A stretch of DNA of 64,000 bases from the NCBI RefSeq assembly GCF_001039355.2, contig NW_019775540.1, positions 180,968 to 244,967 of the forward strand, written 5' to 3'. The first letter of the stretch is position 1; every line of letters begins with the position of its first letter. Position numbers and translations under genes: made by a program. Shown in pieces: positions 1 through 13,254 of the stretch. The notes below the pieces were generated by a model. That model was not told the origin of the DNA. It was given only the letters and a program-made list of their open reading frames with translations, and did no database searches. Origin of the DNA: Lingula anatina (taxonomy: Eukaryota > Brachiopoda > Lingulata > Lingulida > Lingulidae).

Positions 1-283
1 GACATTAATTCCACGCAAAAATTCTCGCTGGACAGTAGAAAAATGTCAACAATACGCCAGAGACATATATGTGAATATCTGGTGAAAAGTCGCTCTGTGG
101 CCCTGGTAGGGGGTATGCAGCGACCAAGATAGAGGTGCAGTGAATTATCATTAAGTAGGCCACAATATTAATCTTTAACGTAAGACCCACATATTTAAGC
201 CTTGAGCACACAGTACATAGTCTAGCATCATATCACATACAAGTCGGTGGAAACTGGGTTAGAAGCCAGTTTTCTCCTTACAG

Positions 284-1623
284 ACATTAACATTGTATAT
301 GTCGGCATCAACCGTGCTATAACTATGGCCTCCATATCTACGAAAATCATCCCCCGCATCAAGGCGGTTCGTGCATATGCAACCCAAGGAGAGAAGGGAG
401 ACCAGGGATACATGGCCGACTGCCACGATGTAGAGGACGAACACTGGATCAATGGCTTCCCGACACCAGTGGCAAACCCCATGTCCGGGCACCCACAGTA
501 CGCCGCTACGAGAAAATCCTGGGGGATCAACGCCCTTGGGACGCTCGTGGTTGAGGTTGAAGCAGACGACGGCACTGTCGGCGTTGGGATCACCATTGGG
601 GGAGAACCAGGGTGCTTCATAGTGGAGAGGCATCTTAGCCGTTTCATCGAGGGACAGGACCCCAGGAACATCGAGTTGATGTGGGACCAAATGTTCCGGT
701 CGACTTTAAATTATGGTCGAAAGGGACTCCCACTACAAGCAATCAGCGCCGTTGACCTTGCCCTTTGGGACCTCCTTGGCAAACTGCGGGGCGAGCCCGT
801 ATATGCACTTCTTGGCGGGAAAACCAAAGATCGTCTGCCAGTGTATTGCACCACAGCTAGACCAGATATTGCCAAAGAGTTTGGTTTTGTGGGGAGCAAG
901 ATCCCCTGTCCGTACGGGCCTTCTGCTGGGAACGAGGGGCTAAAGAAAAACGCTGAATTTGTAAAAGGTTGGCGCGAGAAAGTTGGCCCCGACTTCCCTC
1001 TAATGCTGGATTGCTACATGGCCTTGACTGTCCCATACGCCATCAGCCTTGCCCGAGAGCTAGAACCCTTTAACATAAAATGGATGGAGGAGTTTCTTCC
1101 CCCTGACGACTATGATGGCTACGCCGCCGTCAGACAGGCTCTGCAAGGCTCTAAGCTGCTTCTCACCACGGGGGAGCACGAATACACGCGGTACGGGTAT
1201 CGCCAACTTATAGCCAACAGGTGCGTGGACATCCTCCAACCGGATATCACGTGGTTGGGTGGGATGACCGAGGCCCGGCGCATAGTGGCCATGGCGTCCG
1301 CCTACGATATCATGGTCATTCCGCACGGCTCCAGCGTCTACTCGTATCACCTTCAGTACGCCTTTAGCAACTGCCCCCTCGCAGAGTTCATCAACCTTAG
1401 TCCAAAGGCCGATAAGATCATCCCTTACTTTGGTGATCTCTTCACGGATGAGCCCCTGCCCAAAGACGGATTTATCGACCTACCGGATCGACCCGGATTC
1501 GGCGTCACTTTACGCAAAGATCAGCTTGTGAGGCCGTATCCGCGCAGTGATGAGGAGTCCAAGCGGCAAGCTGACAGGAACCGAAATGCTCCAACACCTA
1601 CCCAAGCGAAGATGCCATTTTAA
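284..1623 (+). CDS. L-rhamnonate dehydratase-like enolase-superfamily protein (coding from 325)
   Basis: The protein belongs to the mandelate racemase/enolase superfamily and resembles bacterial and fungal L-rhamnonate dehydratase over its whole length (432 residues from the ATG at 325; bacterial RhmD is about 400). RhmD dehydrates L-rhamnonate to 2-keto-3-deoxy-L-rhamnonate with Mg2+. Visible ligands are D229 (MLDCY), E255 (KWMEE) and E284 (TTGEHE). The acid/base dyad is D307 (LQPDITW) with H334 (PHGSSVYS), with the same 27-residue spacing I recall for the bacterial enzyme. The N-terminal capping domain includes INALGTLVVEVEADDG and FIVERHLSRFIEG. A pyrimidine-rich acceptor ends at 283, so an untranslated upstream exon is likely and the first Met of the frame after it, at 325, is taken as the start. 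The in-frame extension before 284 would lie in the intron. The coding region has no introns and is GC-richer than its surroundings. An AATAAA lies at 1917-1922. True substrate is inferred; other sugar acids are possible. Confidence 0.85.
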
Positions 1624-3210
1624 TCTGTGATTGAATCAGGGACAATGCCAAAGACTGGAAATAGAGAGGGGTCGGGGTGGGGTTATGGTATCTTTAGTGC
1701 CAAAAGAGGGAGGTATGATTTCTATAGTGCCATAATATTCCAGTGTACCGTCTTAAAATTCTGCAATTGTAGCAAAAATGTATGTCTCAGGTTAGCATTG
1801 TAAAAATGATGACTAAATAAGAACCGTATCAGAAAACTAACGCAAAACTTTATGAATTTTAACATGAATTTGAAACACTTGATCAGCGGTGTAATTTATG
1901 GAATATTAGGAACTGAAATAAAACAACTCGTCTTTAAGCCAATGACTCTGAATCAATGATAGATTCTTCGAATATGTGAAGCAATGTTCACGTAATCTTT
2001 GTCTACTGTGAGAGTTAAAACACGCGGATGTCACGCGGACTGATATTTTCACTCCAACATGATTGTTTTATATATATATTTTATTTTCATGTGTTATGTG
2101 AGCATTTTCGCACAAAATTGTAATTTTTCACATCTCAGTGCCCTTTTATCAGAATTTTGAAATGTATCTGTTTTAGAAGAATAATCAACTAGGCCTTCTG
2201 TATTAGATTTTTTATCTTCATGTTAGCAGTATTCAAACAATTTTAGTGTATAAATGTAGTCTTGTATGCCTAAAAAGAATAGCCAAAAAATAAAAATAAA
2301 AATGTGAGCGTGGAGTCCCCAACTTAAAACGCTGTCGACTAGAGTCAAACGAGTGGATAAAATTTTGAAATGCGATTGTGCACCTCCAACCTGTGAACGT
2401 CGCACCTAGTGCAATGACTTACTGTGATGTAAAATTTTAAAAAATAAAATTAAAAAAAAAAAACGTTTTATTACTTATTATCATTTTTTTATCTTTGCAG
2501 CTGCTACGACATCCTGAAGCTATTTTTTTTTTACCGGAAAGTTAAATCTTTTTTAAACTAAAATTTTATTTTATTGGAAAAAAACAAGTGAAGCTTTACA
2601 GTATTTTGACTTCAGCAAAGTTAAAAGGAATGATATATATAGGCCCTACCAGTACTTCACAAATTGTATATTATTTATTTGTTATTACTACGCACTGTAG
2701 TAGAAATCGTTAGTGTCTCACCCCGGGGGCATTGACGCCTAAGATTGCTTCTTATATAGGTTAAGCCTACGAAATTGGCCTACGAAATCGAAAGTGTTAC
2801 CTGTAAAATCCAACATTGATCTTCAGAATAAATGATTTTAAAGCGAAAACTGTTCGCCTTGAGATGGAAAAGGTACATTGGGATTAAAAAATCCCAGTCA
2901 TATAGAATAAGCGACCTTCATAAATATAATCAATTAAAACTTAATCGCATAGGTCCTTATAACGTTATTCAACTGAAACAATTTAATATTATGTATTTAG
3001 TAATATTAAGTATTAAAATACACAAAACGTATCATCAGATATATATTTATTGAGATTGCAAGCAAATAAAATGTGCACAAATTCATGAAACATACCCTGA
3101 GTACACTTAGTATTTATATGTATATATCGTTTCCTACAAACGGAAACATTTTACTGTCACCAGATACTGGCGACATACAGGATACAATACCCCCTCTAGT
3201 GCTGTGCATT

Positions 3211-3263
<53 letters not shown>

Positions 3264-6122
3264 CTTTATGCAACTTAGCCATGCCTGTTTGTGCTTCCTC
3301 ATTGTTTGAGAAGCTTCACATTTCTAGCCATATTATACACGGGGGAAAAACTTGCATTAACAGGCCTGCAATGACGTTGTAAATTTTACAGGGGCGGAGT
3401 CTTCTTTCTGATTACACAGATTTGTAAAATCCCTTAAGAAGGAACTGATAAACTAGAGGTTGTTTATGCATTGAAATCATGCTGCTGTCCTGATATATAT
3501 TGTTTACGCAACTTGTTTTTGGCGCACGTTTACCAATAGCACATATAAGACTACGTGTTGACTGTCTGAAAATAGCGTACACATGACCTATATTGTACTT
3601 TGTGCAGAACAAAACATAACAGCTGTATAGGTTCTACATGAATAAATAACCATAACACCTCCAACCCCCTGGACAAAATGCTCAGTCTAGCCTGAAAAAA
3701 AAAAAGCTCATTGGACCCTATCAGGTGAAAGAAATGTTATAAATTCGAACTTGCACTTGGATGGTTAGCTTACAATGGAGACAGAAGTAAAACACACCCT
3801 CTGAATGCCTTGCTTATTTACACACAGGTATACAACTGCCTTAAACACCCTGATCACCAGAAAAATAAAATACTGAGAATGAAATAAACTCCCAGACACC
3901 AATCTAATAACACATCATAACCCACCAATTGAAATAAATACAAAATAACCCTAGCTAATATCAATAATCAATAAAGTAAGCAACGATCCCTGCAAATCGC
4001 CGATATCACTATTACAACCATCTCGTAAGTTGTGCCAAGCTGATAAAGCTCTATTCCTGGTAGAGACCATTATCATTACTTTCTATATACACTATACCTA
4101 ACTTTATGATTACTACTATGGCAATAAAACACAGGCATTTTTATTAACCTGGTATTGAACTGATTTGAAATCTACAGTTCAGCACACATCCCTCACTTTG
4201 AGTTATAATGTCTTCTCTCCTTCAATGTCACAATTCTAATATGCACTGGCTTTGTGCAGGGGCCATCTCCGCAGATATCAAATGAATATAACTGAGAATG
4301 GCTTCACATCTTACTTGAATAGCAAGCGGTCAAATGCAACAAAGAAAGTAGTGCTTAATACAATGTAGGATTGTAATGTATACAAGTATATGAAAAAAAT
4401 TCAAGATAAAAATGTCTACAAAACACATTCCGCATACAATACATAACCCTCATTTTTGATTAAGTGCACACCACCAAGACAATACTTAAAATTCAACAAC
4501 TGAATGAATTTATATAATATGTACACTCCTTTAGTTGATTCTCTGCTTAATATACAGGTGGTATATAAGATGAAATAGAGGTACGTAAGGGGCAAATCTT
4601 TCAACACCCAGATACATAGTACCAACACTTACTTATATCATCACACCTGTCCAAAGATACCTGCCTTAACCCAAATTCTATTACATTTAAGTTCCATATA
4701 ATTAACGTGCTCTTAAACTTTGGAGACGAGAGCTTTTTTTGTCTAATATCTTTCCACATTTCTAGACACTGAGATCACAACAGAAATACATACATGTATC
4801 TTTTGAAATAGAGAGGTAATAGTGGATATTCCTGGTAAAACTCACACCAAGGAATGAAATAATTGTTACAGTAATGACATCAAGGGATAAATACAAGGAA
4901 AACAATTATACTGGACTAGCCATCAAAATCCTACGGAAAAATTACCAAAGTGACAAAGGTCAACTTAAAAAGATCAGGCGTAAGAAAAAGTCAAGGGTCA
5001 AATGTATAAGGTCAAAGGTCAGATTTGACTTGACATAGCAAATGGTTACATCAGAGCATTATTATAAAAATGTGTGCAAATTTACACTTAAATCATAAAT
5101 GATTTATCACAGCTGAAAGACCTTGTCTTGACCCAAGAGTGCTAAAAATGGCAGTAGCCTTGAATGACACTGCTCATCACTTAAACATTTATGCTTCTTC
5201 AGTCTGCTGCTTCAATCAAAAGTAATGTTGAACAGTGTGTGCATGTATTGCACACTTTCTGACGACCATTGCTCTAAATTTTCATACATAGCTGTAATGT
5301 AAGTTACATAATGAGCAAGAGATGTACAAAACATGGCATTATGTTGGCAATGCCACACCTGCTGGTACTACTAGCAAATTTTGATTATTTTTCAGTTTGA
5401 CAGATTTAAGCAGGGTATCTAAAGCAACACTATAGAAAGCACTATTGGAGCTATCCACTAAATTAATGTATTACTTTTTGTTCTGAAAGGCCTGTTCCAC
5501 CTGTTGCTATTTAATATACGTACATCTGCCATAATCCCTGCATCACATGCAACCTGCATGTAACATGTATGCAGATTTTCACGCAATTCATCATCTCTAT
5601 TTCTTCAATTTTCTGCCATTTCTTCATAAAAATTGTAAACAGCGATGTCAATTTAATATTGGTATAGCTGCTTGTATGGCATACATATATACTCCTATCT
5701 ATGCTGAAGTCCCTATTACATGTGCACCCATCATGTCTTCTCCTTTTCTGAATCCAAGGCTATGTAAAAGCATGTATAAGGCAAAGTAACATCCAAACAT
5801 GCTCAAGCTTTGCTACTGCCTATTTGGTACACAGCTTCTGGAGATCACATTCACTCACGATTGTCAAGAGCCATAAATTGGGCAGTTTGCAACCTTCAAA
5901 CATGGGCTGGTAGTTCGTATGGCATTCAGATCACATAGGGCATATCTCTATTAGCTTAAATCTAGTTTTCTGTAGACAAATAAATTGATAACAAGAATGG
6001 GTTAAGTTTTTTTCCACTTAAATGTTGAAAATGGATCAAATGACGAACAGGACACTGTCATCCAAACTCTCGATCCAAAACCAAAGCTACGTTGTCAGCT
6101 CCTTCGTCTGTTGTTACATTTT
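1624..6122. other. Intergenic and probable 3' UTRs; no gene seen
   Basis: No supported coding sequence was found here. The left part should hold the 3' UTR of the dehydratase gene (AATAAA at 1917-1922). The right part should hold the 3' UTR of the minus-strand carrier gene, whose stop is at 6123. The DNA is AT-rich, with a long AC microsatellite near 3220-3262 and short A/T runs. Open frames in this stretch are short and show no family features. Confidence 0.6.
3220..3262. repeat. (AC)n microsatellite
   Basis: A nearly pure AC dinucleotide run of about 21 units preceded by a short TA run. It is a simple sequence repeat in intergenic DNA. Confidence 0.95.
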
Positions 6123-9100
6123 CTAGCCTCCAGTCAAGGAGAACAGTTTCTGTCTCACCCACTCGTACATGAGGAAATGGCAGGCATTGCCAGGAGCAGT
6201 TCGCAATAATGCTGGTCCAAGGCCCCTGTAGAGTGGCCTGACACCTAAACATGGAGAAATATTACACAATTAGCAATATATGGGAAACTAGACATTCAGG
6301 GACTGGCAGTCTGTATTGGCTAATGATTTTTCTAACTACAATTGTTTGATCACCTTTTTCTGACACACAGTAAATTTAATTAATGGCAGTGTGACACCGC
6401 TTTACAGTTAACAAGACTGTTCTTTGACATTGTTCCATAATCAGTTACTCAAGACAATTTGACCTCCTGTAATAATGAAAGTTACAGACCAATGCATAAA
6501 AAATATGAGTGGCCGAGAGGATTCTACCAGTTATTTTTGTTTGTAGGTTTTCAACAGAAACGATGAAAGCATTTTTTTTATGACACAACATCATCCAAAA
6601 ATCAGATCCTTGTATTAACAAAAAAATACAAAAGGAAATTATGAAACATAAGCGAGAAAACAAAGGTTTATGTCATGAAAAAAAAATTGTGTAAAATTTC
6701 CAAGAGTGGCAAAAAAAGATCTGTCTGCAGTATCAAAAGACGCCTCACCCTCATTTTTATAAATCTTCATGATTGTGTCCACAAATTTCATTGGCTCAAT
6801 GGTGGTGGCATTGACCTGGATTCTGGACTTGACGGCATCGACAGGAATCATGACAGTGTAGAATGCCATGCCTGCGAGAGCGCCCGACACCATGGTAGAA
6901 ACTGGACCTGAGAAAGGAATATACAGATATACAGTATTGTGTTAAGAGTTTGATCAAATTTCTTTTTAGATCTTAAAGGTGAAATTTTTGTATATGACAT
7001 CAATTAAATGTAGATAACAAACTTAATATTCATATTAAATTAGAGATCAAATACATACATGAACACACATTTTATTTGTACAATAATAACAGTTAGCCAT
7101 TGAATAAAGGTTGTCAAAATTATCAAAAATACTCTCAATTCACTAGTTTTCACTGTTTAACATAGTATTAGTCAAAAGATTGCTCCAGTAAAAGAACACA
7201 CAAGTTTTATACTATTTGTTTGCATACAAATAAGGATACTGAAATTTTATCTCTGTTTAAATAACCTTTATGTTTAAATTTCAGTAGGGAGAGAACAGAG
7301 ATATCTGATAAAACTGAAAAATAATTCCGACAATTGAAGAATGAAGAAAACAGATATTTGCCAGATATCCAATAAAGGATATTTTTCAAGTACGTTTGTC
7401 TATTTCAATTTTCCATTGCACAAACACTAACATAGGATACAAAAAGGGAAAGCAATCACCCCTCCCCTCCAAAAAAAAAAACAAAATCAGCTATCAATAT
7501 GATAACAGAATTAATTTTCATAAAAAGCAAAACATGCACAAATAAAAACATAGCAGTCCTTGACCTCCTGTGACCTTCATTAATCAAGAAATAGCGCTGA
7601 CCCACAACCTACTGCCCTTTATGTGACTGGTCAAAACAAACTGGGAAATACCATATGGTCTGGGGCTATAATATCGTAGCTGAGCACCAGAATGAACCAG
7701 ATCAAGCAGTTTTTCAAGTAGTCGGCCCCAGACTCTTTTTATGACCAAATCATATCAGACATGTCATATGATTCTGCAATGATATATTGGAGCACCAAGG
7801 TGACCCTTACTAGTTACCAGTACCAGTACCAGTACAGTGACTGTGGTAACCAAAATGACCTTTTCCTGACCAAAACCTATCTAAATGATGCATGTTTCCA
7901 GCACTTATGGTAAAGCACTGAGATACACTTTAAACTTGAACCTTTTTAATTTGCACATGAAAATACACAATGCAAGCATATAAAAAGAGCACAGTGCCTG
8001 CCCTATATGATATAACTGTGTGACCCCCCCCCTCCCAACAAATTGACACACAATGCCCTAGCTCTGACAACCATTTGTCTGCAAACAACAACCACACTCC
8101 TCAAGGCGATTTAGGACTTATAACACACTCTTCTTAAGCACACAATGATAGATCTATACATTTGCCAATAACCTCATATTTATTTTCATCAACATTAAAT
8201 AACGGTTCTAAAATATAAGAGAAAAAGGTTATTTTTCCATCACCACTTATAAGTGGTGTCATTTTGACTTCCTCTCAGAAAGGAAAGCTCTATTTCCATC
8301 CATCCAAACTCATTCAAAAAGATACAAACAAGAAGGTAAAACTAACAGAGAATAAATCACTCAAGAAAGTTTTTTCTAATATGATATGATATCAAAATCA
8401 ATCATTTGGTCCAAAAACTATGACTAGGTTTCAAAAGAAATAGTCACTGCAAAGTCACAGCGACATCCACATGCGCTTACATGTGAGAGCTGCATTAGAC
8501 AGCGAAAAATAGCCCATGAAAGGTCAGCCTGACATTAGAGCTGTCTGGCACGTGAAAAACATGCTGTTTTGGCATCAACAAATCAATCCTGTGTTGGTAG
8601 TCATTGACTGCTGAACCTGCCAGTCAAAACAAGGTTATGTAATACTCAAGTGGCGCCATCTATTCTAGTCCACATAACAACAACAAGAGCTTCAAATGTC
8701 TGGGTAAATGCAGGAGCCAATTAAGTCTCTCAGCTTGTTAAAACTCGCATAATACCTACTGTTACCAATTACAACCGACTAAACAGTATGAAAAAGAAAT
8801 AATTTTACCGGCACAAGGACTTAGTGTTTGTTAATATCTTAAGGGATATAAGGAATATTATTGGGTCAAATGGAATACTCTCGCTTTCATTGTAAAAAAA
8901 TCTCCATCATATCTTTGTTATTTATCGTTATCAAGAAAAAAATATTTACCAACATCAAGTCAGTGTGCCTTCCTCAAAACAAGTTAGAATGGGAATTGAT
9001 TCTGGATGGCATGATTTTGATGCAACTCTTCCAGAGAAAAGGTCAGAATTTTACAGACAAATATTAATTATTATATTTATTATGCATTTTTGGTTGACTA

Positions 9101-11778
9101 TATACAGAATAAATTAGTGATGACTGTTTCACATTTGTCCTCTCTTCTTCACCTATAATCCAATGTGCCACTTTTAATTCTTACTTAAACATTTTAATTT
9201 ATCTAAAATATCTTCAGATTTTAACCAAAATTCAATAGCAATTAAAAACATGCAAAAAATGTCATCAGTCTACCTAGCCACTAGTTTCAATAAATAAATA
9301 AAAAAAAAATAATAAATAAATAAATAAAATCTGGACCTGAAATTTTACTGATTGACTTCAACACGCTGTCAACTTTTGACCCATATAGCCCTAAATCCAT
9401 TCATTATCTGGGTCACATGGGTTACTCAATCTTTGTGTACCTCCAGGATCAATACATGTGCTGGCCCATTCCCTACATGCAATATATACAGTATCAGTCT
9501 AGTTCTGTGCATTATACACTGGCTGAATAAGTCATCACTTTCTGCTGGATTATGTGACACAGTGACATTAAATACACACACACACACACACACACACACT
9601 AGAGTGAGGTCTGCTATAGTAACAGTGTTACACAGTAAAATTGGTGGATTTTGACCAGCTGAGAAAGATTCAACACAGAGAGAATAATTTCCACACTGAT
9701 TCCCACTGCGATGAAGTTTAACAGAACATTACTTTGACTAAAGGCTTATTTAAACCTTTAAAAAATTACAGAGAGAAAGTGTTTTGTTTGTATATTTTTT
9801 TTTCACAGTTAGTACAAAATTCATGCACATTGTCTTAAAACTTAGAATGTTTTTTCACCTTAGTGTGAAACAATACTCCTAGATTTAAGGCTACACCAAT
9901 GAACAAATTTAAGTGTTGTAAATGAGTGCGTGTTTGTGAGTATGTATGTTTGTGTGCTCATATGCATATGTTCGCACATTCCCTACACTGTCTTTTCATG
10001 GCCTAGCTGGACATCACACACACTTACTGAGCTGCTGCCTGTTATCCCCCTTTGCCAGGAAAGACCTCATGGACTCATAAACTCCAAAATAGATAGCCTG
10101 ACCAGGGACGTACTTCAGTAAGGTGGAGTTTAGTCCCACAAAGAGTCCACGCAGCCCCTCCAACTGTAGCACCTGCTGGGCAAGATGGACTGGGCCTCTG
10201 GAAAAAATTTAAATAAATAAAAACAAATAAATAAATATGAATAAATAAATTAATGTGAAGTCATTTGACAGTATGTAGTGCTATTCAGGGATACTAGATT
10301 AGAGTCACACTTTTATTTTTCACTTTTTTAAATCCAAGAAACATGTTAAGACAGGTCCTCTTTGACGATTACAGCTATGCCCATATTGTAAACTTAAATA
10401 ATAAATTGTGGGTATGTCTACCAGTAAATTGGTTCCCTACCTTGCCAACTGAAAATTCTCTCCCACTGTGCAATCCAGTGCAAGCTGATGCTGAGTCTGT
10501 AGTCTACATTTCAGCAGCTCCATGGGGCACAGAACACTGCCTGTGGCAAAACCCCCCAGGCCACCAGCCAAAGCCTTCTGACCAGGGGTCATTTGGCTAG
10601 TGTGGTCAAGACCATATCCAAACTTGACTGCATCTTCACAAATCCCGTAAAACATGAACACCACCATGTTTTTAGCCATGTTTCCTAGCATCATGGGTGT
10701 AAGTCCGTGGTATAGTCCTCTGACTCCGTGAGAGTGGAAAGTGTCGCGGAAACACTGAATGCTGTGCCTGTAGGAGTCCGGGAATGTCTGCATCTTGGTT
10801 TTTAAGGTGTCCAGTGGATGGACTGCTGTCACCGCAAACATCCCAGCTTAGGTAGAAAAAAGATATAGTTTATAGAAGTTGCTCATCTAAGTTTACGCAT
10901 GGTACTAGTATAAATGGTTTACCTTATTTCTTTTTCATAGAGACCAATTCAAAAATTTCACTCTTTTCCTGTAAAACTTGTCAGGCCCGTAGCAAGCAAT
11001 TGCAAAAGGAGCATTATTTTTCTGAAAAAGTTCACCTTTTACCATGAAACCTTCAGTGTACCTAGGTAAAATATTACCCAGACTACGGACCTGATTGTAG
11101 TACAAATTCATGTTTTGTAAGTAAAGTAAATATTATGTCCTGTCAGGCAAAATATAGTACCAAGTTACTGTATCTGGCACTACTATTAAAATAGCAATGT
11201 TTTCATAGGATATTAGAGTACGTATAAGTTAGTAAGAACAAAAGGTTAGCCATAATATTACATGTATATACTGATTTAATTTCCAACAAGGTGAAAACTA
11301 CAAGTGACAGAAACTGTGACAGGATGAATGGATGCTACAACTCACTGCAGTCGAAAATTAGGTTTCAGTTTAATTTGTTTGTTCATCCCCCCCCCCCCCC
11401 CCCAACCCTTTTCCCTCAAAATCTTTAGTCCACTACTACGGCTTGGTTTCTTCTGTACGCCAAAGATAATTGTTGATAAAAGATGTGTGTAGGAGGAGGG
11501 GCTTGGGTTGTCTCTAGTGTCTAGTGTATGTGCTAACGTGTTGGGGATGGGATGTCAGTAACTAACTTCAGCAGTATCTGAAGACAATGCTGACATGCAT
11601 ACAGCATGAATGTAAAATGTAATGGCGACTTGGCGTCATCGAGGACTTTCATAACGATTTTATGACCTTATAAAATAGACTTTATTTTACCTGCTCCTCC
11701 GGCGATACCATTCACGACTGCTTTCCTAGAGACACTAGGATCTTTCTTGTAGACTTCGAGGTCCTTGCCAATCGCCAT
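6123..11778 (-). CDS. SLC25 mitochondrial carrier, ornithine-carrier (SLC25A15)-like, 5 exons
   Basis: This is a complete mitochondrial inner-membrane carrier of 314 residues. Exons on the minus strand: 11691-11778, 10441-10846, 10028-10197, 6749-6907 and 6123-6244. All have GT-AG borders and the phases add up to an open frame of 945 nt. The three carrier repeats are visible through their signature motifs: P40-L-D-T-L-K (VHPLDTLKTKMQ), P137-M-E-L-L-K (CPMELLKCRLQ) and P243-V-D-A-V-K (IPVDAVKSRIQV). The second exon resembles ornithine carrier ORC1/SLC25A15 (DTLKTKMQTFPDSYR, VFMFYG, VLCPMELLKCRLQT). Length matches the family (about 300). In SLC25A15 such a carrier exchanges ornithine, lysine, arginine and citrulline for the urea cycle. 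Position 194 is Tyr in LLKYVPG, where the ornithine carriers have Glu, and position 88 is Lys where they have Glu. Arg289 is kept. Substrate may therefore differ; SLC25A20/29/45/47/48-type relatives are alternatives. Confidence 0.9.
9570..9599. repeat. (AC)n microsatellite
   Basis: A run of about 15 AC units in the third intron of the carrier gene. Confidence 0.95.
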
Positions 11779-12937
11779 CTTTCTTGTTATAACAACTCAC
11801 AGTAAATAATTATTTATTCAAGCGTGGTCATGATGAAATCTTTACTTCATCCCGCCGACCCCTTCGATCGTAAAACCGTTAGTCAAGTCCTCTCATGTTT
11901 GGGACGCTCCATCCTGTTCGACGATCTGACTCCTAAATCCCGTTTTTCTCTGTTTCATCCCTGTGTTCTCTCAGCCTGCATTGGTCAAGAATTCAACGCC
12001 CAGGCCTCTGGATGGAAGTCGTCCGAAGCACGTGTATCGCCACAAGCGAAGTTGTACACACAACTGACCATGCGCATTTCTATAAATGTGAACGGAAGTG
12101 ACCTGTTGTGATGCGTGTGGGGAAATGCGTTGTCGCAACAAACGCATTGTTCACAATATTATGAAATGTTTTCCTTCGCATCTACCGCAATGTTTACCAG
12201 GTAGACAACACATTCCCCCATTTACAGTCGGTCAGAGGATGATGCGCGGTAAGAGTGGAGAATAAGAGATTGGTCTTAAAATTAAGTTTTAATCTATTTA
12301 TTTTGGGAATTTTAATCCAACTTTTTAGTCAAATGCAATTACAGAGGCAAGATTGGGGGAAAAGTTTGTGGAAGGGACTAGAAATGAAACAGTAAGCCAT
12401 GCTGTGAAATTTATTTATCTGATACAAATCGCATCTCGTGGGTAAACCTATCTAAATCCAATTAAGTAGGCTTTCATCTCATCTCAATAAAACTGTATTA
12501 CCTGTCCTTTCTAATAAATAAAGACTTTAATTAAAATGAAAGGGAAATTCAAAGTGAAATCAAAACTGTCTACACAATCATTCAAAATTGTTGACTTCCA
12601 TTTCGACAACATGAATGGCCTTGTTCAGAGAAAGATGTACCGCATATATATATATCCCATTAAGACAAAGGGACAGTCACTGATATAGGCCTATTGGAGA
12701 TTTAAAAAATAATAAATTAACATTATATACAGGGGCGGATCCAGAGATATTTTCTGACAGCCTTCCAAATCATCTTTGTTGTTCCATCCTCCATTTTTAG
12801 TCGTCCTCCGACAGAAAAAATTACATACCTATCAATGTGAACTTGAAAATATTATATTATATTACATGTATAATTTTTTTTCTATTTATTTACTATTATT
12901 ATTTTTTCCATATATGTATAATACAAAGTGCATACAC

Positions 12938-13158
12938 TGGACAATAGAAGTGTCACCCCCTGAATCAGAGTAATCAAAGTTATAATGCCTGGTCTACTTT
13001 TAATGTGACTAATGAGTATAAAACCGCTGTACCATGGAATTGTATTGTTGGTCTTTTTGTGAAATTTGATGTTAATAAAATGATACCAGGAGCATATCAT
13101 TCCACAGTCATTTATCTCCCAAAAGTATTGGTTCAGTAGGTGACACTTCTATTGTCCA
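12938..13158. mobile_element. 221-bp MITE with perfect 20-bp terminal inverted repeats
   Basis: The ends read TGGACAATAGAAGTGTCACC at 12938-12957 and its exact reverse complement at 13139-13158. The interior has no coding capacity. This is the form of a non-autonomous DNA transposon. The perfect ends suggest recent activity. No clear target duplication was found, so the superfamily is left open. Confidence 0.8.
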
Positions 13159-13206
13159 ATTACGTTAGAGAGCCCTTAAATGTAAAAACATTTCTGCGCT
13201 CAATGA

Positions 13207-13252
<46 letters not shown>
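13207..13252. repeat. (TTA)n microsatellite
   Basis: About 15 pure TTA units in intergenic DNA. Confidence 0.95.

Positions 13253-13254
<2 letters not shown>

Noticed and set aside
247-324. N-terminal extension of the dehydratase from a GTG at 247
   Set aside because: It is not an ATG, and a good splice acceptor at 283 shows that the sequence before 284 is intron. The family N-terminus starts near the ATG at 325.
11824-12111. 95-codon plus-strand open frame just upstream of the carrier gene
   Set aside because: It lies in the expected promoter/5' UTR of the carrier, where base composition is less AT-rich and open frames are longer by chance. No family features or splice signals support it.
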